Below are positions 1 through 13,227 of a stretch of DNA of 64,000 nt, piece by piece. The first letter of the stretch is position 1, and each line of letters begins with the position of its first letter. Location: contig LUCM01002277.1 of the NCBI GenBank assembly GCA_008360955.1, positions 186,001 to 250,000 on the forward strand. The letters are read 5' to 3'. The DNA is from Fasciolopsis buskii. Its lineage: Eukaryota > Platyhelminthes > Trematoda > Plagiorchiida > Fasciolidae. The notes beneath the pieces were generated by a model, which saw only the letters and a list, made by a program, of their open reading frames with translations, did no database searches and had not been told where the DNA came from. The translations under genes and the position numbers were made by a program.

Positions 1-3000
1 TACCAACATAAGATGTCACTTTGGTTTGTACAAAATAGCTCATTTGAGACTAAAGTTGTTTTCGGTGAACTCTAGTGGGTTAGCAACACCGGTTGTCAGA
101 ATTTTTAGGCTGGTGTGTCTGTAAATACCAGAAATTCCGTGAATTCGGTTTTGTTCGAAAAACGGCATCTGCTGAATGGGATTAGTTTATCGACCATAGA
201 GGAGTCAAATTTTTCAGTCCAAGTAGATCACTGACAGCGCATCTAAGTCAGCGAAGAAATGATGGGTTTGAAGAATTCAGTGAACTAGATTTCGCAAGAT
301 GTGGCTTTAGATGATGGACTATCCGCGATCCCCTTGATAACACATCAGTGAGTATGCAAAATAATTTATCCGTATAAGTATACGTGGTCTTTCACGTCAA
401 AAATTAAAGGCAGGACGCTTAGGAAACTGCACAGAGTCCATGCAAAAATGGACACATCGATCACCATGAATTACTGATGAGGGCTGTTTGTTAGACAGAA
501 AATTATTAATCGGAGATCTGGCAGCCGGATTTGTTTAATTGTATCGCGTACATTCCCCACTAGAAAATCACCTGGCACGTGGACGTAGATCATCCTAATT
601 GCCGAACTGATAAATTTTATTTTTCTGCGATACAAGCATTGGCAATATTGTTGCTTTATTTGGGTGCTCAGGAAACTATCAGTTTTTGGCGACGGAGGGA
701 GGCGACTTGGTACTTTCGCGTTTGAAATGGAAACAATAAAGCTGTTTGTAAGATTGAAACTCTGCGTTTTTCCATAACTCCCGAATGCTTATAAATGACT
801 CGATTGCACAGTCATTGTAGGTGTGACTGAATGGACATGGTGGATACAGGAACCGTGATGAGAAAACATTTTGGGTTAGTGGCAACTATAGGTATCAGAA
901 AGGCGTCACCGTTGAAAAGGGAGTTCTAGATATTTTCAAATAAACATCCTTGGTTCAACATTATATTTGAGAACTGTACCAAGCAGCGGTATAATGAAGT
1001 CTGCAAACGAGGTAATCATCTAACTACGGGAATGACTGGCCGTCGTCAGCTGGACAATGAATAACTGGACGCCTTAAAATCAACTCTAGAGAATTCTAAA
1101 AATGTGCGACAGAAACCACCTGAAAGGTTCAAGGTGGCCAAAAACTTTTGATGTAACTTAGTTAGGTAGCCCCTTTGCTGGAACAATTTGACCTAGCCAG
1201 TAGTCACGTCGTTTCGGAGGAAATCATCCCTGAAAATGGGATTCTAATCGATCTTGGCATGGTGAAACTGAGGCAAAACCCCCGCTGAATCTGAACAATT
1301 AATAATAACAGGGTTACCTGCTTAGCGAATGGAATCGCTAACACGCGGCGCATAGGGAAATACGAAGCTGCTGCGTCCAACTTTAAAGCAAATGCATTTA
1401 ATCTGTTACTGGGATAACATCAACGCCAATACCAAGAATAAGAAACCGGTTTGAGATCAGATATACAAACAAAGTCGACAATCGTCTAAGGGCTGAACGT
1501 TGAAAAGAATGTCAGATTGCGAGAGATGCAACGACCTTTTTTATCCGATGTACAGTTCAAGCAGCCTCCGGTTAAGTAAATCCCTGTTCCGGGAAATGTA
1601 GGAATTGTGGACCACTGATGATGTACACTTGTTACTAGGTTGTTCCGGCAGAAGGCAGAAATCCATCACTATGAGACGACAATTTGTCACGCAGCAATAA
1701 AGCAATTGGGGTAGTGGACGAGCGAAATATTTTCGCATTCATGGCTTTGATGGAATAAATAGTGACTGCATCTGAAAATGCGCATCGCGACAAATCTCGA
1801 ACAACGGTATTGCTGCAGACGAACTGGTCAATGATATGATATCCACCGTTTAGCTGGTGTATCAGAGAAAAAGGTGGGTTTCCAACGAAATCACAATGTT
1901 GATCTTCGTCCCGGTGCACTGGATAGTATTTAATGGCGAGCTAGATAAATACGGCTCAGATGTAGGCAACACGTGGTCAAACATTACCAAATACAAACGG
2001 CGCAATAAACACAGCCCAATGTATGCTCCGAAGTGAACATATGCATTGAAAATACGATTTATAATTTGAAGGGCCACAACAATATCGTAAGAGTTCGCCA
2101 GCTTTCTACTGAAATAAGACCTGGTAGAGCGGAACGACATGACCATGGAAGTAACATGGTATCAAGGAACAAGAGAATAAGGTCGCTCGATGGATGAACG
2201 AACATTGCAACATCAATGACAATCAGCGTGCGAGTGTACACTAAAGATTATTTTTGTCAACGTTGAACTGGAGTGGACGAACGTCGACTCGTTAATTAAA
2301 CTTTGATCTGAGTGGTAGTTAACACCAAACGAGAGTGCGGTTTCGAAGTTGGAGGTCGACCAGGACAAGAACCAATGTTGCATCAGAACAAATATGAACC
2401 AGCCAGATTTGCGAAATATAACTAGGAAAAGTGGTTTCGAGATGAAGGGAGTCAAAATCATATGCATATCGCGTGTTCCCTAGTTCATTGTTTCTGCAAT
2501 ACGCGTTTGCAATATGGCTTGTTAATTTGGGCAAGCACAGTGTATCCATTTATTACATTAATCACTTTGGCGCATGGTCACTGTTTATCGATATGTACAT
2601 TTTTCCAATTCCCGGTGAAATGTGGTTTGGGGGTTTAGCTTTTGCTCAACTGCTGGAGAATGACAACTTAAAAACCAGACATCCAAAAAGGAAAATAGAG
2701 AGTGATGCATCGAGGTATCATGCATTCCGTTTGAATTCATTCGTTCACGGCAAAAAAGCCCCATTTGGAATACCAAAGACCATTTTCCTAGTCACGGACA
2801 ATTTACTGAGTTGATGAAAGTCGATAACTTAACTTCAAATCAGATAAGCATGAACAGACTTGGGTTTAAGGGGAAAAAGTAGTTGGAAATGCCAAAGAAA
2901 TTTTGGAATAACACGTTCACTTCACTCCGTTTTTATGCATTTCGATGAAATGTGCCCGATTTTGGTCGGCAATGAATACCAATCCAAAATCTTGGAAGAT

Positions 3001-3675
3001 TTCCTACGATTAGACAGTTTCACTTGATGTCACATGTCTAATGTTTGAATTTGGAAGAAACATAAGGTGGGCCGAAACGGAAATATAAGCAATCGAAGAG
3101 GATTTGGGTTAGTGCTTGCGAGATGCGGATGGGGATTATTGACAGTCGATTCTGTGCACTGCATTGAAATGCTAGTAAATCAGGAATAATCATGAAACGG
3201 AGAATGTTGATTGTACAAATTCATCAGAGACACCGGGCTTGTGTTCATGTTTGTTTGACTTCGACTGGTGATTAATAGATCTTTGGAGTTATCCCGCGAA
3301 ATCCCCGAATGCAATAAGACAAACCGGGGAAGTTGAAATCAATAGTGCTGGATAGAGCTTTATTTCGACAAGCAAACACGTTGATGCCAGAAAATCAGTT
3401 TCACTATTACATGTCCTCGTGGATACAGTGTTGTTTTCGACTCGGCAATTGTTGTGCAGCGCGTTGTTCGCAATTTGCGCCAGCCAACTTTTTCTATGCC
3501 CGATTAGTTGAGGAAACACACCAAAAGTAGTGGAGACAAGCGGCTGTTCATTTTCTGTTGTTGATGTGACGATCTTCGGATAAACAAACGCTGTTTTTTT
3601 CTGTCAAAATATAATCAGAAAGTGAGGAAGCACAAATAAAATTATTTTAGCATCGTTGAATTAATTAAACATAAT
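1..3675. other. Unannotated AT-rich DNA
   Basis: Many short frames of 60-113 codons on both strands, the longest at 2473-2814 plus and overlapped by minus-strand frames. None shows a recognisable domain or consistent splice sites. I see no repeat homologous to others in the window. Confidence 0.5.
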
Positions 3676-4010
3676 AGAAATAATTCACCATGTGATATCA
3701 TCGCTCAATTCACGATAACGAAATCATGGAAGCAGTGCACAGCTGTTTCATCCTTGTTAGCAATCATCAGCAGTGCATTTGGACCGCGCCCGGACTGGGA
3801 CGCCTACCCGTGACGAACGATTGTGAGTCGAACGCCTTAGCCATTACGCTACCGGGCAGGCTCTGAACGGTTTGTTGAACTTCAGCACATGATGTTGCAC
3901 ATATCCGTCACTGGTTTGCACGGTTACTCTCCGCTAGCTCAAGCGATCGACCCCTTCTGATAGATGACTTCTCTGCAGGTAGCCTAAATACGACGAAGGC
4001 TTTGGATATG
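3676..4010 (-). mobile_element. tRNA-derived SINE-like repeat, family A, copy 1
   Basis: The element lies on the minus strand and is homologous over about 335 bp to 60468-60810. Reading the minus strand, an RNA polymerase III A-box that fits TRGYNNARNGG at all 11 positions lies at 3851-3841. A B-box-like stretch matching about 8 of 11 consensus positions lies at 3802-3792. The part between 3852 and 4010 is also shared with the other copy but has no tRNA resemblance, so the repeat unit either extends 5' of the tRNA-like head or is a composite. The 3' end (low coordinates) runs into an A/T-rich stretch near 3660-3680. No coding capacity is expected. Calling it a SINE is inference from the promoter boxes plus dispersed copies. 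Confidence 0.75.
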
Positions 4011-5033
4011 ACCTATAGAGCTTGATTACTTGGTACATTCAGTCTCCTACTTCTAACATGTATAAACATGATAGGCCAAAACATTTTCCGGAACTTCGTT
4101 TTCCAATCTAAAAACCCACCCCTTGTTAAATGTAGGCATATTTCGGTTAAAAAAACGAATTACCAGTGTAAGAAGCTCCCATTCGTTGGCAAACTTTTTA
4201 TAGATTTTACCGTATTAGACCATTGAAAGCAATGACTTTCAGTAGAATTTAGCAGATGTCTTCAGTTAACGTGTGTAATTAGACATATTTGGGTTTGCAT
4301 TTAAACGAGCAAGTTTCATAGCATGCCATATTGTGATTGGTTTTATCTCGTATTTGTAATAACAGACTAAATACTATCATGAATACAGTAGCATTCATTC
4401 AGCAGACTTAATGGAAGAGAGCAGCCAGTTTTCCACAGAAGCCATTGCCTGCTGCAACCAAGTTATTTAAAAAAATGTGCCTTTCTTCTTGATGAACTGG
4501 ACATCATACAATCACTCTCCATGTTGTTGCCAAGGGAAACTAAAAATTCCTAAGCCATTTATTCTCTGTATTATTCCCGCTGCTTTTTGAACTTTTGGTG
4601 ATTTGGTAACCAGGTTTGGGGATGTTCTGTACGAAGATTTGTCGAAATTACCGCGATCAAACCGTCAATCTACCAAGTATAAACCATGGAGACCGGTGAC
4701 ATGCTTTATCGTAGAAGTTGTAGTAACCGAAACACCTAGACTAAAACAGCCTTTATTCTGTTATAGAATGCTTTCCGATTTTCGGCCACGGGCATTTGAT
4801 CGTCGTTACCGTTCTCCGTCGAAATATCAGGGGATAAAGGATATTCCACTCGTAAACCGTCCAATTCTATTCAAACACATTGGCAATCAATTAGTCAACT
4901 TTGCTATAACCAATAAGCAGAATGGCACTTGCATTGCCGCATGCGCACAACGAACAAGAAACCGCAGAATTAGCGCTAACCATGAGACACTGAAATAGTG
5001 GCGTCATCAAAAGTTAAGCTTTTAATAATAATT
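4011..5033. other. Unannotated DNA with a basic open frame
   Basis: A plus-strand frame is open at 4603-4998 (131 codons, no ATG start, rich in Arg, Lys, Pro). About two frames this long are expected by chance in the window. No domain or strong splice site supports it, so it is not called a gene. Confidence 0.45.
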
Positions 5034-5053
5034 ACAACGACAACAACAACAAC
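5034..5053 (+). repeat. (ACA)n microsatellite
   Basis: Short trinucleotide run of ACA/CAA units, slightly interrupted. Simple-sequence DNA. Confidence 0.85.
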
Positions 5054-5536
5054 GAGAGGCTTGGCAGAGCAAATAATCTGGGGTTTTCTAAAACATGTAA
5101 ATATTGGCTGGCTGACCGTTGGGAAGGAGGGTGAACAGTTGGTGACAACTAACTTCGAACCAGCAGAAAACGATCATCCCTCCTACCCTAATTGCCAAAT
5201 TGACATTGGTCAACTCTTATCAACCCTCGTGCGTGCGTGCATTGGGTAACGTTCACATTTTGCAAACGATTTGCACGAAAAAGCTTTGCCCGTTGGCAAA
5301 TAAAATCGTCCGAGTAATGTGAAATGCAAGACACATCTACTTTTCAATTTCACGATAGCAAAACCGGAAAAGAATTTACTTACTGATAAAACTGATTAGA
5401 CAGATAGTTATCAAGCCCCGGCTGTCAGCAGACATTAGGTATTCATTCCTCTGTCTGGAAAAGATGACAAGAGGCCTTACTAAATGATATAGTAACCAAG
5501 TCTAATCCAGGCAAGCTCATTTTGGCGTTGTTGTAG

Positions 5537-5661
5537 CACAAGATACTCGGCGGCCACGAGCTCAAAAATCACCAAAGAGGGGGCAATTTTGCGTTTTCCA
5601 AAACTAGGACAGGGAACAAAGCAGACCGAGGATTTCAAGACTTTATTGTTTGCGGATTATG
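5537..5661 (+). CDS. Candidate internal exon, unknown product
   Basis: Open frame running from a stop near 5493 up to a strong GTGAGT donor at 5662-5667; possible acceptors are the AGs at 5535-5536 and 5606-5607. It gives about 41 residues, basic in the middle and ending in a Leu/Phe/Ala/Asp/Tyr stretch. The end faintly recalls a reverse-transcriptase active-site region, but the paired aspartates are absent and no flanking motifs are visible, so I do not call it one. Confidence 0.17.
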
Positions 5662-8600
5662 GTGAGTGAGACCTTTCCACAAACTGTGGGCCTTGGTGGT
5701 TTGCTTCTTTCCTCTGAAAAGGAATACGTGGGCGGATTTGACAATAAACGTTTGTAAATCCGTGAAACTGCTGTTTTGAGTTGAGTAAACATCTACAGCT
5801 AGCATTACCCTATATACAGTATATACATATTATCATTAGGCCAGTTTCACTGATGAGGTTCCTTGCCAACGGGGGTGTCTAAATAGAAAAAAACTTGACA
5901 GAATTAGCGTCATAAAATCCCATTAAAATACTTTTTATTACAAGCATTGAAGCAAGTGAGTCTGACTTTGGGATTTAAACTAAACTGACCGATTTGCGAC
6001 TGACTTATTTCGTTGACAATTCTGAAGAAGAAGCGAACAGTTGAAAGTAGCTGGCAGAACTGTAGAAACGTGAAAGGTACCATGTCTCGATGAAGAATAA
6101 TCCTTTGTTCTGTTTATCATATCAGGAATCGGAGAACATGACAGTTGACTGTCTTTAAAATGCCATTGACTGGTCGATATATCGGAGGAACCCTATGCTG
6201 ACGGTGGACATATAAATGAAATTAGCATAAATTAGATCGTTTAAGTCACTCGTCTTTGTAACCGGCTCCGAATGGAACATTTGTCCCTGGCGGTAAAACC
6301 TTTCCTATAGACCTGTGGTATTCGTGCTATGAAGTACTGCACCGCACAACACCGAGGGCTGATTCTATCAGTGAAGAGTTACCCACGAAGTGTTTGCTAT
6401 CACATAAACGCGCACATGGGCCACTTTGGATTAAAATGGAAATATATGTGCTCATATGTGATTAGTCTGGAATTAACTGTGGAGTTTACCTGTCAAAATT
6501 ATTGGTTCTCTTCGCACATCTAGTTGGCAAACTTAAATTCGAAGGAAATTTTGAACTAACAAACTTTACTAGCAAGATGGCGAATCAATAAAAATCTAGA
6601 TCGTCCTTGTAAGATGCGTCTTTTGCACTAGCGAAATCATTTAACGGGTATGAATTATTAATGCTAGTAGCACAAAAATGTGCAATAATTCTGAGATCGT
6701 TTAATATTAACAGGTAGTTTAGAATATATTCCATGGAGCTGCTTTTCTATCCGAGAACCCTAAAAACAACGCTGGAAAACTCTCCCTTTTTATTGACGAG
6801 TATGGAGTTGTAAACGCAGCCATATCTTGCTGATTGCTACTGAAATAAACTTACACATGGCCAGATGAATATGACCAGTGCCATGCTCCATGATTGATAC
6901 AATTGGTTTTATCGGACAGTTTACAAACGTGTGTTACACCCGTTCTACATTTCTGTTGACTTACTCGTATGATGTCACGGCCAATGGTTTATTTAAATTT
7001 TAGAAAAGAAAGAATAATTGTTCAGGCTGACCTCCAAGTTTTATTCGCGTCCTTGAAAGAGTTGTTTGATAGGTTGGAGAACCAATATACAACATAATTC
7101 TTAAAATTTTCACTTTTTTTATGACAAACTAACCGTACGCATTTCTGTTCGATGATGTGCACGTTGAGTAAGCAGTAGAAAAACGGATTGAATGAGTTCG
7201 AATATTTGCTGCATATCGGGAGCGGCGATTTCACAAGTACTGAGTATACTGAGTGATACGTCGGAGAAATAATTCTTCGAGTGTGAAACAACTTTTGCTT
7301 TGTATAGGCCGCTTTTCTGTCTCCCTGAGTTATTAATGCATTGTTTGGCAAATCGCCAACGTCATACGTTAGAGCACTACTGGGAGCCAAATACAAACAC
7401 CAATTTGCAGATTGCATGACGCAATATTACTGTAAAAGTACTGCAAGATTTCTAAAGCGACTCATTGTCGAAATCATGCCTACTGGAACACGATAAACGA
7501 GGATTCGTGTCGGAATATGTACATTACATGAAGAGCCAGAATTTTCGTCAGCGGATGGTTTTTCCAATGCGCACTACAGCTGTGATACAGGGAAGTTGAA
7601 AATGGTAGACAACTGCGATAAACAAAAGTCTTATGCGAAGGTCACTGACGAGAATACTGCTTCATCGAGCCTAAGAACGTTAACTGGTAGTACCCAAAAA
7701 CAACCGATCAGTAAATAGACAACGGTGACGATTTCCAACCAGATACGTCTAGGATTCAAGCCCTTAAAGCAGCAGGCCACGTGTTTTGGAGGTTGCTGAA
7801 ATCAAATGCTGAGGCCGGCTGAAAAGATTTGCTTCAAATCGTCTCCATTTCTGCCTGCTAAAGGCAGGAATAAACGCTATGCTGTGTTTCGGTATAAATA
7901 AAATGATGTACAAACAAGTATTAACTTAGTATAACCATGTGATCATAAACAGCGTCTTTACGCGTCGATATTTTTAAATGAACAATCGCATTTATTCGCC
8001 CTGCACGGCATGTTTTCAAGTGCAGAACCAAAATATATCCGTATAATACTAGTTTATAACCATGCAGTTTTGGGCATTGGTAATATGTCTGATGTTCCCT
8101 GTTAGTTTGCTTTTGTTTGATGTCGAGAAAAATTTGTCATTGGTGCAAACGGAAATGCTCAACTTTCGATACTATTCCTGAATACGAAAACACACGCCAA
8201 TGTTTTTTCGGAACCTGTTGCGTTTGGTGACCCGTTTACTGGTCCTACATGGAATCAATGTTAACAGTTAATGAGAGGCAATTTGCTGCCCAAATTTGAT
8301 TAATTTTTCTTCCAACATTTTGATGACGTAACCCCATGCACTGACAAACGTCACTCATTTCGTGAGTTGCTTTCTGTTGAATTCTTTTGCTCAACGGTGA
8401 AACTTCTGGCAGTATGAATTCAGGATTACAATTTAGTTTTGCGTGAGGTGGAAACATTCACCTTGTGTGCTACATTTGCTCCTTTTTGCAAAATAATTGA
8501 TTACAAAGTGAATCAACTTAACTATTACTAACACGCTGGAAAAAATCCGCGATTGTTCTCTCAAAAAATTCCACCGAATAGGCAAATTCTTAGTAAGTTA

Positions 8601-9200
8601 TCTGTTGTAATTTGCCAATTCATTTTGGTAGTATTGTATTCAAAATCATGTGCATCATGGCAGAACATGTTAGTCTAACGGATCCAAATTTAACCAATGT
8701 TATTTTTAGTTCGCACGAATGTCGTTTCAAAATGTTTTTGATCGGAGATCGGGAAATTTCATGATTTGTTTAGCTGCTGACCACTTCGACCTTGTCGGTT
8801 AGTTATTCTCCTATGTCATTGGTTGCGAACGTGCGTCAGCGTATGCTACGTTTAGTTGACGAAAATGATATTTTCAAACTATTTCAAAATTTCACATTTT
8901 TACCTGATTGGTAATAAAATGATCTCCTGGTAATTGTTGAAAATTCCAATGAAACTTTCTTGGTAGAATGAAATGAACCGAAATTTTCAAACCCAATAAT
9001 AATCTGTTTAGCAGTTTTTCTGAACTGTAACAACCTGGATTGAGGAATAGCCGAAACTGTAATCGTTCATGACGTGAAAACGCATATGGTCAAAATTTTA
9101 GACATTGACCAATAATGGACAAAATGCAAAGGAATGCAGTCTGTGACTCATGATTAGCACATGAGACATGGGATACGCAACTACTCTCTTCTGGTCTAAA

Positions 9201-9240
9201 AACGTCAAAACGATGGGTAGGTCTTATCATTTGTTGCATG
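9201..9240 (+). other. Stretch resembling a Schistosoma spliced-leader 3' end (no donor)
   Basis: The last 12 bases (9229-9240) match, from memory, the 3' end of the Schistosoma mansoni spliced leader, and 17 of the last 20 match. The start (9201-9207) also loosely resembles the leader's 5' end. The base pair after the leader end is TT, not the GT donor that a working SL RNA gene needs, and no Sm site or repeat array is seen. This is either chance or a decayed copy. Confidence 0.2.
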
Positions 9241-10195
9241 TTAAAGTCCAGTGAACTGCCGTGTGTTGGTTGTCACTGCAAGGGAAGTACGGTGGTTCTG
9301 TCCATCGCATGACCGACTAAACAAACGCGTCCTGGACAAGCCAAAATGGGCTTGGGCTATACATATGCACAAACCGAAATAAATGAAATAAACAAGAAAC
9401 TACGCAATGAAAAGAGGGATATTTCAATTTCAACAACAACTTACTCCTCCACCTGAAATTGAGGTACTACTGAGACCTTAAAATAAATATTGGCAATGCA
9501 ATTAAAACACAAACTCTCTAAAAACGGCGTTAGAGTTCCTAACTCGGTTAGAAAGCAAACAAAATCCGACTCACATACCGATTTATTGATTGTTTTTTCT
9601 TCATACACCAACGCTTACTTGTTTTGGGCATGTAGTGCAGTCCACAAAAACGGCTCTATCATTCAAGTTCTATTGTCTGTTCAGCACCGTGACTTTATAT
9701 TGTCATTTCACAGTAATTGTGATGCCCTTGCTATACTTTGAATGTGATCCTCGCGGAAAATTTGTGCAGTGACGAAGTCTCTCGATTTGCACTGAACACC
9801 CTCCAGGGGGTTTCCAACTGCCAATGCAATTTTGTCGTCTATTTCCTTCCACCGACAGAAATCCCCTCCTGAGTGCAATATATATTTCTTAGGGTGGCAA
9901 AATGATGGCCGCTTGATATTCACTGGATGGAACATTTTTCTGGTCAATTCAGGCAATCTACAAACGATTCTCATTTCTGGTACGCCCTTGAGCTGTATAT
10001 TCAGTTCGGCTAACCGGAGATGATTGGGCAACAGTTTGACTGGAGCTGTGTTCGTGACGATAAGGCGGTGGATTCACATCCAGAGGTTTTGTGAATCATG
10101 GCGGTTTTTCTTCGGAAGAGCCTCGTTTAATACAGTATATAAAGCACAAAATCAAAGTGAAACTGCTACTTGGACAGCCACGCCGTGACAAGGCC

Positions 10196-10227
10196 TGTGT
10201 TTGTGTTCGTGTGTCTGTGTGTGTGGG
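10196..10227 (+). repeat. Imperfect (TG)n tract
   Basis: TG dinucleotide repeat interrupted by TC and CT steps. Simple-sequence DNA, no other function visible. Confidence 0.8.
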
Positions 10228-10472
10228 ACGAGCGGCAAGTTTCGACATGACTCATGACCACGCGTAAAATTTGTGCTGATAATTCTCCAACTAATAAATT
10301 TAATGGACCTAACATTGTTGGCTAAATGAAAGACGATCGCACTAAACGAGCTTTTTCGAAATACGGGCCACTTGAAACTAACAATAGAGGCCAAACGTTA
10401 CGTGAACTTTTCCGAGAATTTCCCGGTCACTATTAAGAACAAAAAACCAGCCAGTTCAGTTTGTTCTGTTTG

Positions 10473-10493
10473 TATATATATATATATATATAT
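10473..10493 (+). repeat. (TA)n microsatellite
   Basis: Uninterrupted run of about ten TA units. Confidence 0.95.
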
Positions 10494-12939
10494 CAAACCT
10501 CAACTATACTTGTATGCATTGACATAGTTTTCGTAATTTCATATTATCTGATCACATATGATAATAAGATTTTTCGGTCAGCCACCTCATTGAGCCCGCC
10601 TCGTAGTAACTAGCAAATTCTAATTCATCTTCATTCTAAAGAAGGACAAACATTTTGTTGATATTAGTCATGCTTCTTTGATAGTTCCAAATAACGCATT
10701 TAGGTTACTTGATGTGATTCATCCAATGATAATCACTTCATATCGTAGATAAACAATCCCCCTTCCGGTTTTTCAATGTTAGACGGATCAATTTATCAAG
10801 GTGTCTGAAATTCGAATGTAAGTAATACAGTTTTGAAATGATTGCAAAATGTTCTATTAATAAATTCACTCGAGTAGTGACCATAATTACCTGGTTACTT
10901 GGTTACCATTGGTGACCTTGTTTGCAGATTTAAAACTATTTCACGGATGTCATGTAAAATGCCTCATCATTAATGAAGTCATCTGTTCAGTGTGAAATTC
11001 TCCAATGTAATAATCAAACAAACATATTAACTAATGCACGGGTTTTGCAATGCATCACAAACAGATGCCTACGTTTGTCTCAGGAAGAAATAATTCCAGT
11101 CATCCATTTGCATTTTCTCTCCCCTTACACGGAATTCGTGAAGAGTGAACAAGATTTTTCAAATTGCAGCGATCCCTTTAGGCGATAACAAATCTTTTGA
11201 TTCTGGTGCGTGTTTGTTTCAATTAGAAAAGCATTAATAAAAGCTGCTCTATTTGCCGGCTGGATAAAAACCCATTTTGTTCGCAGACAAACATTGCAGC
11301 AACGTCCCGGGGAACAAGTTGTTGTGATCTAATAATACAATAACTGCAATGAATTGTTCGCGTGACCAATGAAATATATCGGACGCCAAAAATCGGGAGA
11401 CAGAGTGATTGCTAATCGCCGAACATCCAACGATATTCATATTGTGAATAGTGGCGTAACAGTTTGCAACAAGCATTCTGCACTTTACAATCCACGATTC
11501 GGTCCATTAGAACTGTGGGAGGATAGCTAACATTCTTTGTCGTATTGCCCTTGCTTGTACCGAGACAAACTTGTGAAGTAAACTGCTCATGAACGGCTTT
11601 CGAATGTTCATTCAAGAAAGTCTTGCTTTGAACCATGCAACCGAAAATAAACATGCTGCTGGTTGTGTACTAGAAGTAGCATTTTTATCCGGCATTCTAT
11701 CAGATGTTTAATTTTATTAATGACAAGTTTTATCGACTGCCTGAAATTTCCATCCATTTTTCATGGTGTCTGACCTGTTTCTAGATGGCCCTAAATTCAC
11801 ATGCATATAATCCTAATGTTGGAATTAAAAATACAAACTTCGTTATATTTTTCGACAAAATGCGCAGACACGCATGAAAAAGCTCAATTTTGCGGAAGGT
11901 CTTGGTTAGTGAACTTGAACTTCAGATTCCGTACGTGGCATTACCAGACGGGGTGACATTCCCTCACACATGAACCTAAGTTAACTCACTTCGGATTGTT
12001 TCTTCCCAATCAGTCACGGACTGATCAATAAAAGACAATTTTTTTATCAGCTAACGAACCGTCAACAGCTCAGATGTCAGCAGCATTCGGGGAACATCAC
12101 GCGGGTCTAGGGTTAACATAAGTTCATAAACGATTAAAGCCACTACTGTCCATTTCAGTGTTATCATGACACAAAATCCATCATGGAACGCGTAATTCGT
12201 GGTGCAAGGCTAGCTAATGAGAGTAACTACGTGTCACGTGATGAAAAGTATCATGATATAAAAAATGAAGGATACAACTGGTCGATGTTCATTACATGCT
12301 ACAAAAATTAGGGGGAAATGAACAGGGCACAGAAGACAACAAACTGATTGCTAGTGAGATAACTTCTTTGGCAGAATGTTGGTCAGCTTAAAGAAACATT
12401 TCAGACCCAAGAAGGAGTCCAAATGCTCATTGCATCCAAGCACAGGAGGAGCCAGATATGGTAAACTCACTTTGTGAGCCGTAGGGTTAACCCGAACAAT
12501 TATTTACTCGAATCCTATGCTTGTCTTCAACAATGGGACATTTAATTTAATCATAAGAACATTTTTTGCGATTTTATTGCTTCCCTTACTAGACTCATTG
12601 CTCGGTACTCCGAGGTAGTCGGATGAAACGATCGCGCGATTTATTCTACTTGAAGGCGAGCGTACTTTTTGACTGTTGTATGATGCACCATGCCAAAAAC
12701 TTGGTGTGGATTCTCGAAGAAAGTTGCATAAACGCATCCTGTGTTATTTTACTCTGACTCCAAGTGTCGTCGTGGATAGAAAGCGTGAGCCGGAAACGAA
12801 TGAAGACAAGAAAGTGGGACGAGAGCAGTTGTTTCCGGTTTCACATAACAATGTCGGCCTATGAATTCGAGCAGTAGCATGTAGGGTGTACTGTGGCAAA
12901 GAGCACCCCGCAATGAAAGACGTGAGCAAACTAAATTAG

Positions 12940-13073
12940 GGATTGGCCATAGCCAGAACAGATATTACGGCCAAAGGCAAATCATTTCACATCTTGTGTT
13001 TAGTCAGCGTTTCTGGAGTTTTTATCGTGACCACGCAGTGGATTAATCGCAGACAGAAAACAGAGACTTTCGT
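12940..13073 (+). CDS. Candidate internal exon with a hydrophobic segment
   Basis: An AG at 12938-12939 is followed by 44 open codons ending at a GTAAGT donor (13074-13079), phase 2. The peptide has a hydrophobic stretch of about 17 residues followed by Arg/Lys-rich residues, like a membrane segment with an inside-facing basic flank. The acceptor has no pyrimidine tract. Length and composition are within what chance gives. Confidence 0.14.
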
Positions 13074-13190
13074 GTAAGTAATTCTTCATAATAGGCGTTT
13101 GTTTGGAAAATTCGACTAATGGAAATCAGTAAAATCGTGCATTCTAAAATCGTTCTTGACTTGCAGCAAATGTGGTATAGTACAACCTTT

Positions 13191-13191
13191 C

Positions 13192-13225
<34 letters not shown>
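13191..13225 (+). repeat. (CA)n microsatellite
   Basis: Run of about 17 CA units with one CG interruption near the start. It is the longest dinucleotide repeat here apart from the GA tract, and likely length-polymorphic. Confidence 0.95.

Positions 13226-13227
<2 letters not shown>

Larger units (their letters stand above)
5662..12939. other. Mostly unannotated AT-rich DNA
   Basis: Apart from the microsatellites and spliced-leader-like stretch listed separately, it holds only short frames. These include 7022-7417 minus (131 codons), 9708-10031 minus (107 codons), and a 31-nt splice-bounded frame at 12020-11990 minus with a good pyrimidine tract and a GTGAGT donor. None is recognisable. Confidence 0.45.

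Noticed and set aside
4603..4998. 131-codon basic frame as a gene
   Set aside because: No ATG start, no splice sites, no recognisable domain. Frames this long are expected by chance a couple of times per window.
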